DNA of 6,234 nucleotides, taken from contig CAZVAR010000179.1 in assembly GCA_964625225.1 (NCBI GenBank), positions 1-6,234 on the forward strand. Direction: 5' to 3'. Shown piece after piece: positions 1 to 5,192 of the stretch. The stretch is from CAZVAR01 sp964625225. GTDB taxonomy: Bacteria; Pseudomonadota; Alphaproteobacteria; JAJUGE01. Both the position numbers and the translations under genes were made by a program. The notes under the pieces were generated by a model. It saw only the letters and a list, made by a program, of their open reading frames with translations. It did not search any database and had not been told where the DNA came from. Every line of letters starts with the position of its first letter. Positions within the stretch are counted from its first letter, which is position 1.

Positions 1-767
1 CGTGGACCAAGAAGAACGTCCATCCCGGCAAGATCGTCTCGACCAGCCAGGAGGTCGAGGTGCAGGTGCTCGACGTCGATCCCGACAAGCGCCGCATCAG
101 CCTCGGCATCAAGCAGACCCTGGGCAACCCGTGGGAGAACTTCCTCGAGCAGTACCCGCCGGGCAGCGAGCTGGAGGGCGAGGTCAAGAACATTACCGAG
201 TTCGGCCTGTTCGTCGGTCTCCCCGGCGACATCGACGGCATGGTCCATCTCTCCGACATCGACTGGGAGCGGCCGGGCGAGGAGGCGATCCAGGACTTCC
301 AGAAGGGACAGACCGTCCGGGTCAAGGTGCTGGACGTCGACGTCGAGAAGGAGCGCATCAGCCTCGGCATGAAGCAGCTCGCCGACGATCCGTTCGAGAC
401 CGCGCTCGCGGGGATCCGGAAGGGTCAGGTGGTCACCGGCACCGTCTCGGCGGTCACCGATGGCGGGATCGAGCTCGAGCTGCCCGGCGACGTCACCGGC
501 TTCATCCGGAAGGCGGAGCTCTCGCGCGATCGCAGCGAGCAGCGGCCGGATCGGTTCGCGGTCGGTGAGAAGGTCGACGCGAAGGTGACCTCGATCGACC
601 GCAGCGCCAGGCGGATCAGCCTCTCGATCAAGGCCTTCGAGGCCGATGAGGAGAAGAAGGCGATGGCGCAGTACGGCTCGTCCGACAGCGGCGCCAGCCT
701 GGGCGACATCCTCGGCGCGGCCCTGCGCAGCCGGCAGCAGGCGGATACGGACAAGGATAAGTCCTGA
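1..767 (+). CDS. rpsA: 30S ribosomal protein S1, 3' part (5' end outside window)
   Basis: Partial gene, read in the frame whose first full codon starts at base 3; 254 residues remain before the TGA at 765-767. S1 binds mRNA on the 30S subunit and helps initiation on weak or structured leaders. Visible are the end of one S1 (OB-fold) repeat (fragment residues 1-39), a complete repeat at about 54-125 and a last, more diverged repeat at about 141-210. Each ends with the typical S1-repeat closing strand: RRISLGIKQ, ERISLGMKQ and RRISLSIKA. The repeat at 54-125 has the classic TEFGLFVGL and GMVHLSDIDW segments. The tail carries the SGASLGDILGAAL signature I associate with alphaproteobacterial S1, then a charged end. 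By comparison with six-repeat S1 these are probably repeats 4 (end), 5 and 6. The downstream order sppA-ihfB-lapA supports the call. Identification is very secure; only the start is missing. Confidence 0.97.
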   Translation, partial: WTKKNVHPGKIVSTSQEVEVQVLDVDPDKRRISLGIKQTLGNPWENFLEQYPPGSELEGEVKNITEFGLFVGLPGDIDGMVHLSDIDWERPGEEAIQDFQKGQTVRVKVLDVDVEKERISLGMKQLADDPFETALAGIRKGQVVTGTVSAVTDGGIELELPGDVTGFIRKAELSRDRSEQRPDRFAVGEKVDAKVTSIDRSARRISLSIKAFEADEEKKAMAQYGSSDSGASLGDILGAALRSRQQADTDKDKS

Positions 768-778
768 ACCGGGGGAAT

Positions 779-804
779 CCCGGCCGGGCGGCCGCCCGGC
801 CGGG
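779..804. repeat. Perfect 26-bp GC palindrome between rpsA and sppA
   Basis: The left arm CCCGGCCGGGCGG (779-791) is followed directly by its exact reverse complement CCGCCCGGCCGGG (792-804). As RNA it would fold into a stem of about 11 bp with a GGCC loop. It begins 11 nt after the rpsA stop and ends 10 nt before the sppA ATG, so it occupies most of the 47-nt gap. No T-run follows on either strand, so it is not a textbook intrinsic terminator. It could be an attenuating or mRNA-stabilising hairpin at the rpsA 3' end, or a structure limiting sppA translation. The palindrome is seen directly; its role is inferred. Confidence 0.6.
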
Positions 805-814
805 CAGCACCGCC

Positions 815-1744
815 ATGAGCTTCGAAGCGGATTCCCTGTTCGATCGCCGGCGCCTCAAGCGCCGGCTTTCATTCTGGCGGACGCTGGCCATCGTCGTGCT
901 GGTCGTCGCCGCGGTCGGCGCGATCCAGCTCGCCGTCGGGGGCGACCTGCCGGGCCTCGCGCCGCGCGCCCATCTCGCCCGGCTCGACGTGGTCGGGGTG
1001 ATCGTCGAAGACCGCGATCAGCTCGAAGCGATCGAGGAGGTCGCCGAGAATCCGGCCGCAAAGGCGCTGCTGGTCTATATCGACAGCCCCGGCGGCACGG
1101 TGGTCGGCGGCGAGGCGCTCCATGGCGCCCTGCGCAAGGTGGCTGCGGTCAAGCCGGTGGTCGCGGTGATGGGCACCACCGCGGCGTCGGCCGGCTACAT
1201 GGTCGCCATCGGGGCCGACGCGGTGTTCGCCCGCGCCGGCTCGCTGACCGGATCGATCGGCGTGCTCATGCAGACGGCCGAGGTCACCGAGCTGCTGGAA
1301 TCGCTGGGGATCGCGACGACTGCGATCAAGAGCGCGCCGCTCAAGGCCGTGCCGTCGCCGCTGGAGCCCCTGACGCCCGAGGCGCGGGAGGTCACGCAGG
1401 CCCTGGTCGACCAGGTCTATGACCTGTTCGTCGGCATGGTGCGCGAGCGACGGCAGCTCGAGGGCGACCGGCTCGCCGAGGTCATCGACGGCAGGGTGTT
1501 CACCGGGACGCAGGCCCTCGAGAAGGGCCTGATCGACGCCCTCGGCGGCGAGGACGAAGCGCGGGAGTGGCTGGAACGCGAGCACGGCATCGACCGTGAC
1601 CTGCCGGTGCGCGACATCGGGCCCGCCAAGGGATTTCCCTCGGTCCTGGAGCTGGCCGCCGCGTTGATCGGAAAAAAGATTATTCCTGAGAGGCTTAGGC
1701 TTGACGGTCTGGTGGCGGTCTGGCACCCTGATCTGAGGTTTTGA
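815..1744 (+). CDS. sppA: Signal peptide peptidase SppA, S49 family, short membrane-anchored form
   Basis: Encodes 309 residues, the usual size of the short (36K-type) SppA rather than the roughly 600-residue double-domain E. coli enzyme. The family cleaves leftover signal peptides in the membrane using a Ser-Lys dyad. The N-terminus is Arg/Lys-rich (residues 11-22), followed by one hydrophobic segment at about 23-42, which predicts a cytoplasmic N-terminus and a periplasmic protease domain. The oxyanion-loop motif is DSPGG (90-94). The nucleophile is Ser125 in TTAASAGYM, followed by the family motif TGSIGV (145-150). The general base is probably Lys177 in KSAPLKAVPSP, 52 residues after the serine, the spacing I recall for the Ser147/Lys199 pair of B. 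subtilis SppA. The ATG at 815 is chosen because the anchor starts just after it. No good Shine-Dalgarno is visible, and a large palindrome lies immediately upstream. The 3' end (about 1670-1745) is AT-richer than the rest. An insertion of sppA between rpsA and ihfB is common in alphaproteobacteria. Confidence 0.93.
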   Translation: MSFEADSLFDRRRLKRRLSFWRTLAIVVLVVAAVGAIQLAVGGDLPGLAPRAHLARLDVVGVIVEDRDQLEAIEEVAENPAAKALLVYIDSPGGTVVGGEALHGALRKVAAVKPVVAVMGTTAASAGYMVAIGADAVFARAGSLTGSIGVLMQTAEVTELLESLGIATTAIKSAPLKAVPSPLEPLTPEAREVTQALVDQVYDLFVGMVRERRQLEGDRLAEVIDGRVFTGTQALEKGLIDALGGEDEAREWLEREHGIDRDLPVRDIGPAKGFPSVLELAAALIGKKIIPERLRLDGLVAVWHPDLRF

Positions 1745-1845
1745 GGGTACGGTCGTCCGAGGTCGCGGCAGCGTCGCAGGCCCCGAAGTCGCCGAGCAGG
1801 TGCTCGATTCGGGTGACACGGCCGGACCTGCGGGAGCCGGCAGCA

Positions 1846-2163
1846 ATGACCAAGTCGGAGCTCATCGCGCGCTTGACGGAGCGCAATCCGCACCTCTATC
1901 AGCGCGACGTGGAGCGGATCGTTTCGACCATCTTCGACGAGATCGCGGCCGCGCTTGCGCGCGGCGATCGCGTGGAGTTGCGCGGGTTCGGGGCGTTCTC
2001 GGTCCGGCGCCGCGAGGCGCGGATCGGCCGCAACCCGCGGACGGGCGACACCGTTCATGTCGAGGCGAAGCAGATTCCGTTCTTCAAGACCGGGAAGGAA
2101 TTGCGGGAGCGGCTCAACGCGGACGAGGAGTCGGGCTCCAACAGCGAGGGAGAAGCCGCGTGA
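1846..2163 (+). CDS. ihfB: Integration host factor subunit beta
   Basis: Encodes 105 residues of the HU/IHF family. IHF is a heterodimer (partner IhfA, not in this window) that bends DNA sharply in the nucleoid, affecting transcription, replication and recombination. The start MTKSELIARL is typical of IHF-beta, and the ATG at 1846 has a GGAG at 1833-1836, nine bases upstream. An in-frame TTG farther upstream (1741) would add 35 residues unlike the family, so it was rejected. The dimer core covers about 1-55, with the RGFGAFSVR segment at 46-54. The DNA-binding beta-arm holds GRNPRTGDTV (61-70), with the intercalating proline at residue 64, the same number I recall for E. coli IhfB. The helix KTGKELRERL follows. 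The C-terminus has an extra acidic, Ser/Gly-rich tail (about 92-105), making it roughly ten residues longer than E. coli IhfB. The stop overlaps the next start (GTGA), implying coupling. Beta rather than alpha is favoured by sequence and by the rpsA/lapA neighbourhood. Confidence 0.95.
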   Translation: MTKSELIARLTERNPHLYQRDVERIVSTIFDEIAAALARGDRVELRGFGAFSVRRREARIGRNPRTGDTVHVEAKQIPFFKTGKELRERLNADEESGSNSEGEAA

Positions 2164-2513
2164 GGGTCGTTTCCTGGAGCATCGCGATCGTACTCGGTTT
2201 GCTGATCGTGATCTTCGCCCTGTCCAATCGCGAGCTGGCGCAGTGGCAGCTCTGGCCGCTTGCGGGGACGCTCGACCTCCCGCTGTTCGTCCCGGTCCTC
2301 GCCTGCGCGTTCGTTGCCTTTCTGCTCGGCGGCGTGGTCGCTTGGCTGTCGGGAGCCTCGTCGCGACGGCTCGCCCGCCGGCGCGGGCGTCGGGTGGCCG
2401 AGCTCGAGCAGCAGGTGCGGGCGCTGGAGGAGCGGCTGCGCGCGTCCGCCGAGGCCCCGCAGGCCGCCCGTCCGCAGCCGGTATTGCGCCAGATCCCGGG
2501 CGGCCGCGCCTGA
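2160..2513 (+). CDS. lapA: LapA-domain (DUF1049) small inner-membrane protein
   Basis: Encodes 117 residues from a GTG that overlaps the ihfB stop by 4 nt; the Shine-Dalgarno AGGGAGA (2147-2153) lies seven bases before it, inside ihfB. The first membrane helix is at about 5-22, ending in the family-typical FALSNRE. A short periplasmic loop with paired tryptophans (WQLWP, 29-33) precedes a second helix at about 41-63. A basic patch SSRRLARRRGRR (67-78) marks the cytoplasmic side, and a coiled coil (about 79-97, heptads of Leu/Val with Glu/Arg) leads to a Pro/Ala-rich tail. In E. coli, LapA is encoded after rpsA-ihfB and works with LapB, which controls LpxC turnover and so lipopolysaccharide synthesis. 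The topology and gene order match, but lapB does not follow here, so the LPS role is inferred from the family. It is a small, poorly conserved protein, so the symbol is assigned by domain layout plus context. Confidence 0.85.
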   Translation: MRVVSWSIAIVLGLLIVIFALSNRELAQWQLWPLAGTLDLPLFVPVLACAFVAFLLGGVVAWLSGASSRRLARRRGRRVAELEQQVRALEERLRASAEAPQAARPQPVLRQIPGGRA

Positions 2514-2516
2514 GGC

Positions 2517-3458
2517 ATGCGCATCCTCGACGCCGCCGCGGTCGAAGCCGCCCTCGACTACCCGCGGCTGATCGAGGCGCTGCGCGAGGCCTTCCGCGTC
2601 GGCGCCACGGTGCCGCTGCGCTCGCATCACACGATTCCGACCGACGGGGCGCCCGGGACGCTCCTGTTGATGCCTGCCTGGACCGAAGGCGGCCCGATCG
2701 GCGTCAAGCTCGCCACCGTCTTTCCCGACAATGCCGGCCGTGACCTGCCGGCGGTCCAGGCGACCTACCTTCTGCTCGACGGCCGCACCGGAGTGCCGCT
2801 CGCCCTGCTCGAGGGGCGGTCGCTGACCGCGCGTCGAACCGCGGCCGCCTCGGCCCTGGCCGCCGATTATCTCGCGCGGCGCGACGCGGAACGCCTGCTC
2901 GTCGTCGGAACCGGGGCGGTCGCCCGGCAGCTCGCGGCGGCGTATCCCGCCGTGCGGCCGATCCGGGAGGTCATGGTATGGGGGCGGAACCCGGACAAGG
3001 CGGCAGCGTTCGCCGCGGCCATCCGACGGCCCGGCCTCGCCGCCGAGGCGGTCGCGGACCTCGATGCGGCCGTGGGCCGCGCCGACATCGTCTCTTGCGC
3101 GACGCTCGCCACCGCGCCGCTGATCGCAGGCGATCGGCTGCGGCCGGGCACGCATCTCGATCTGGTCGGCAGCTTCACGCCGCACATGCGCGAGGCGGAC
3201 GATGCCGCCGTCCGGCGGGCGACGCTGTTCGTCGACACCCGGGCGGGGGCGTTGAAGGAGGGCGGCGATCTGGCCGACCCGATCCGGCGCGGGGTGATCC
3301 GGGCCGAGGATGTCGCGGCCGAGCTGGCCGACCTGGCGGCGGGCCGGCATCGTGGCCGCGACGGCGAGGCGGAGATCACGCTGTTCAAGTCGGTCGGCAC
3401 CGCGATCGAGGATCTCGCGGCGGCGCGGCTCGTGCTGTCGGGGCCGGAGGAGGGGTGA
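2517..3458 (+). CDS. Ornithine cyclodeaminase/mu-crystallin family protein, probable ketimine reductase
   Basis: Encodes 313 residues, close to the usual family length, starting at an ATG 3 nt after the lapA stop. The family binds NAD(P)H in a central Rossmann domain. Here the nucleotide loop is GTGAVARQL (131-139), after the dimer/substrate domain. Conserved substrate-domain residues are visible: GVKLATVFPDN (62-72, Lys64), TARRTAAASAL (104-114, Arg107 as the carboxylate-binding candidate), and the C-terminal TLFKSVGTAIEDLA (288-301). In ornithine cyclodeaminase of Pseudomonas putida a catalytic aspartate (Asp228) lies in a VGGDCP segment. The matching position here is VGSFTP (217-222), with Phe220 in place of the aspartate. 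That resembles mu-crystallin and pyrroline/piperideine-2-carboxylate reductases. The likely reaction is therefore NAD(P)H-dependent reduction of a cyclic ketimine to an L-amino acid rather than ornithine deamination. The substrate is not determinable from sequence. The one-base gap to the next gene indicates a shared function with that oxidase. Confidence 0.85.
   Translation: MRILDAAAVEAALDYPRLIEALREAFRVGATVPLRSHHTIPTDGAPGTLLLMPAWTEGGPIGVKLATVFPDNAGRDLPAVQATYLLLDGRTGVPLALLEGRSLTARRTAAASALAADYLARRDAERLLVVGTGAVARQLAAAYPAVRPIREVMVWGRNPDKAAAFAAAIRRPGLAAEAVADLDAAVGRADIVSCATLATAPLIAGDRLRPGTHLDLVGSFTPHMREADDAAVRRATLFVDTRAGALKEGGDLADPIRRGVIRAEDVAAELADLAAGRHRGRDGEAEITLFKSVGTAIEDLAAARLVLSGPEEG
3446..3455 (+). 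promoter_or_regulatory. Strong Shine-Dalgarno deciding the GTG start of the FAD oxidase
   Basis: GGAGGAGGGG lies in the last codons of the reductase gene. Its GGAGG core (3446-3450) ends nine bases before the GTG at 3460. The open frame continues upstream to 3310 inside the reductase gene, but only the 3460 start directly precedes the FAD-binding motif and has a ribosome site. This fixes the start and suggests strong, coupled translation. Confidence 0.75.
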
Positions 3459-3459
3459 G

Positions 3460-4593
3460 GTGCGGATCCTCGTGGTCGGCGCCGGCATCATCGGCCTGTG
3501 CACCGCCTGGGCCCTCGCCCGCGACGGCCACGAGGTCACGGTTCTCGAGCAGGGGCCGGTTCCCAATCCGAACGGCTCCTCGGTCGATTTCCATCGCCTG
3601 ATCCGCTACGCCTACGGCGACCGGCTCGGCTATACGCGCATGGTCGGCGAGGCCCATGCCGACTGGGAGCGGCTCTGGAGCGATCTCGGCGAGCGGCTCT
3701 ATGTCAGGACCGGGACGCTGCTGACCCGCTCGGAAGGGGCGGTGCTGGTCTCCGACACCGCGGCGAGCTTCGACCGCCTCGGGATCCCTTACGAGCTGCT
3801 GACCGGGGCCGAGATGGCGTCGCGCTTCCCCGTCTTCACGGGCGAGGGGGTCGGACAGGCGCTGTACTCCCCGACCGGCGGGGCGCTGTTGGCGGATCGG
3901 ATCGTCGCCGCCCTGGGACGGCATCTCCCCGGCCGCGGCGTTGCGATCCGCACCGGCACGCGCGTGTGCGCGATCGACCCGGAGCGCGCCCGCGTGGTTC
4001 TGGAAGGGGGCGAATCGCTCGTGGCTGATCGGGTCGTGGTGGCGGCGGGCCCCTGGATCGGACGATTGCTGCCCGCCTATGGCGGTCGGGTCGCGCCGTC
4101 GCGGCAGACGGTCGCCTACCTGCAGCCGCCGCCGCACCTCGTCGCCGCCTGGCGGAAGAGCCCGATGCTGCTCGACAGCAGCGGCGGGATCGGCTTCTAC
4201 CTGGTCCCGCCGGTCGCCGATACGCCGCTCAAGACCGGCGATCACGGCTTCACGCTGACGGGAGATCCCGACGAGGCGCGCGAGGTCGAAACGGCGGCCG
4301 CGCAGCGGGTCGCGGCCGCGGCACGGCGGCAGTTGCGCGATTTCGAGGCCTATGCGCTGCGCGGCGGGCGGGCCTGCTTCTACACGGTCGAGCCGGCCGA
4401 GCGCTTCATCGTCGAGCCGTTCGGCCGGGCCTGGGTGGCGACCGGCTTCTCCGGCCACGGCTTCAAGTTCGGTCCCGCCATCGGCCGCGCCATCGCCGAT
4501 GCGGTTGCCGGCCGCCGCGCCGCCGCGGCGGTGACGCAGTGGGCCGCGGGATTGGCCGAGCCGGCTGCGTCTACGCCGCTGCCCGCATTTTGA
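3460..4593 (+). CDS. FAD-dependent amine oxidase, monomeric sarcosine oxidase/SolA type
   Basis: Encodes 377 residues from a GTG one base after the reductase stop. The length fits monomeric sarcosine oxidase (MSOX, about 390). The N-terminus is the dinucleotide fold VGAGIIGLC (6-14), with the ribose-binding Glu30 at the end of the second strand. Residues I map from memory of Bacillus MSOX are all present: Arg46 and Arg49 in HRLIRYAYG (MSOX Arg49/Arg52, flavin face and substrate carboxylate); Lys258 and His262 in LKTGDHGF (MSOX Lys265, oxygen activation, and His269); Cys306 and Tyr308 in RACFYT (MSOX Cys315, covalent 8-alpha-S-cysteinyl FAD, and Tyr317); and Lys336 in GFSGHGFKFGP (MSOX Lys348). 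The expected reaction is oxidation of a secondary or cyclic amino acid with O2 to imine plus H2O2. Sarcosine, N-methyl amino acids, pipecolate or proline are candidates. No signal peptide is seen, so it is probably cytoplasmic. The neighbouring imine reductase favours a cyclic substrate. The family is secure; the substrate is unknown. Confidence 0.9.
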   Translation: MRILVVGAGIIGLCTAWALARDGHEVTVLEQGPVPNPNGSSVDFHRLIRYAYGDRLGYTRMVGEAHADWERLWSDLGERLYVRTGTLLTRSEGAVLVSDTAASFDRLGIPYELLTGAEMASRFPVFTGEGVGQALYSPTGGALLADRIVAALGRHLPGRGVAIRTGTRVCAIDPERARVVLEGGESLVADRVVVAAGPWIGRLLPAYGGRVAPSRQTVAYLQPPPHLVAAWRKSPMLLDSSGGIGFYLVPPVADTPLKTGDHGFTLTGDPDEAREVETAAAQRVAAAARRQLRDFEAYALRGGRACFYTVEPAERFIVEPFGRAWVATGFSGHGFKFGPAIGRAIADAVAGRRAAAAVTQWAAGLAEPAASTPLPAF

Positions 4594-5071
4594 GCTTCAT
4601 CGCCACGATCTGATAGATGTCGAGACCGGTGATCTCGACGATCTCCCGCAGCGGCAGCCGGGTCTCGCGGATCAGCACGCGCGCATGGGCGTAGGGATTG
4701 CGGCGGGGCCGCCCGAAGCGCGGCCGGGCCGGCGCGCGCGGGCGTTCTTCACGGTCGGCGTCGAGGCCGCGGGCGCGGGCCGCGCGCAGCGCCGCCTCGC
4801 GGCGCAGCTTGTCGCGCCGGATCTCCAGGTCCGACAGGTGGGCCGCCCGGGCGAAGCCCGTCATCGCCGGATCGTGGCGCGGCGGCGGCGGCTCGGGTGC
4901 CGGCGGCGCGTCCCCGCGCGCCGCCTCCGCGATCGTCAACCCGTGCCGCGCGGCGAGCCGGGTCGCGGCCGCCAGCGCATTCTCGCGCTCGCCCGCGAAG
5001 GGGGAGCGCGCCGCCAGTTCGAGCAGATTGCGAAAGCGCTCGCGTTCCGCCTCCGTAAAGCCGCTGGAAAT
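4571..5071 (-). CDS. DUF2786 domain protein with C-terminal helix-turn-helix-like segment, proposed ATT start
   Basis: Encodes 166 residues if read from ATT at 5071-5069. Residues about 7-50 match DUF2786: ERFRNLLELAARSPFAGE followed by NALAAATRLAARHGLTIAEA, the usual two helices ending in a H-G-L motif. The middle (about 53-120) is rich in Arg, Ala and Pro and looks disordered or DNA/RNA-binding. The C-terminus (125-166) contains LPLREIVEITGLDIYQIV and then AMKLKMR, which resembles a helix-turn-helix. The function of DUF2786 is unknown. The frame has no stop up to 5333 yet offers no ATG, GTG or TTG before the TTG at 4939, which would cut the domain in half (codon 45). GGAGGA at 5082-5077 lies 5 nt before the ATT, so AUU initiation is the best reading. 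A sequencing frameshift or a domain-truncated TTG start are the alternatives. Its 3' end overlaps the convergent oxidase gene by 23 bp. Gene presence is confident; the start is less so. Confidence 0.75.
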   Translation of the reverse strand: MSSGFTEAERERFRNLLELAARSPFAGERENALAAATRLAARHGLTIAEAARGDAPPAPEPPPPRHDPAMTGFARAAHLSDLEIRRDKLRREAALRAARARGLDADREERPRAPARPRFGRPRRNPYAHARVLIRETRLPLREIVEITGLDIYQIVAMKLKMRAAA

Positions 5072-5076
5072 GGTGG

Positions 5077-5082
5077 TCCTCC
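5077..5082 (-). promoter_or_regulatory. Shine-Dalgarno preceding the proposed ATT start of the DUF2786 gene
   Basis: Read on the minus strand, GGAGGA is followed by CCACC and then ATT. This is a near-ideal anti-16S match at normal spacing, with no ATG, GTG or TTG within reach in the domain's reading frame. ATGs upstream at 5121 and 5105 lie in the other two frames and would not produce the DUF2786 domain without a frameshift. Confidence 0.6.
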
Positions 5083-5142
5083 GCTCTCGCCGTCCGTTGC
5101 CGCATTTAGGGAGACGGCCATTAAAGGCTACTGAATTGGCCC

Positions 5143-5178
5143 GCGCCGGTCGGCGGCGGCGGCCGCCGCAGCCGGCGC
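5143..5178 (-). terminator. Large imperfect GC hairpin downstream of the 204-residue gene
   Basis: The outer arms GCGCCGG (5143-5149) and CCGGCGC (5172-5178) pair perfectly. The inner arms CGGCGGC (5151-5157) and GCCGCCG (5162-5168) pair around a GGCG loop. A T opposite CAG forms the only internal interruption, giving about 14 paired bases. On the minus strand it begins 14 nt past the stop of the 204-residue gene. No T-run follows; instead there is a short AT-richer stretch (about 5102-5137) leading to the DUF2786 gene, which may hold its promoter, although I find no convincing -35/-10 pair. It may be a terminator or a 3'-end stabiliser. Confidence 0.35.
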
Positions 5179-5192
5179 AGGCGGTCCTGCCG

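Noticed and set aside
1701..1729. TTGACG at 1701-1706 as a -35 box for an ihfB promoter, in the AT-richer end of sppA
   Set aside because: With a 17-nt spacer the -10 position reads CACCCT, a poor match. An ihfB promoter near here is plausible by analogy with E. coli, but the sequence does not support this pair; 5'-end mapping would settle it.
1741..1845. Upstream TTG start that would lengthen IhfB by 35 residues
   Set aside because: The extra residues do not resemble IHF, and the ATG at 1846 has its own Shine-Dalgarno and gives the family's normal N-terminus.
869..1846. 325-codon minus-strand frame opposite sppA
   Set aside because: Its translation is low-complexity and resembles no family, while the opposite strand encodes a complete SppA with its catalytic dyad.
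2055..3566. 503-codon open frame on the minus strand opposite lapA and the reductase
   Set aside because: The translation is Arg/Gly/Ala/Pro-rich without domains and lies opposite well-identified genes; this is a typical shadow in high-GC DNA.
3385..4458. 357-codon minus-strand frame opposite the FAD oxidase
   Set aside because: The sense strand carries all sarcosine-oxidase motifs; the antisense translation has no coherent features.
4936..5121. ATG at 5121 as start of a separate 61-codon gene
   Set aside because: Its frame does not encode the DUF2786 domain and the translation is unlike a protein; it would matter only if a frameshift existed in this region.
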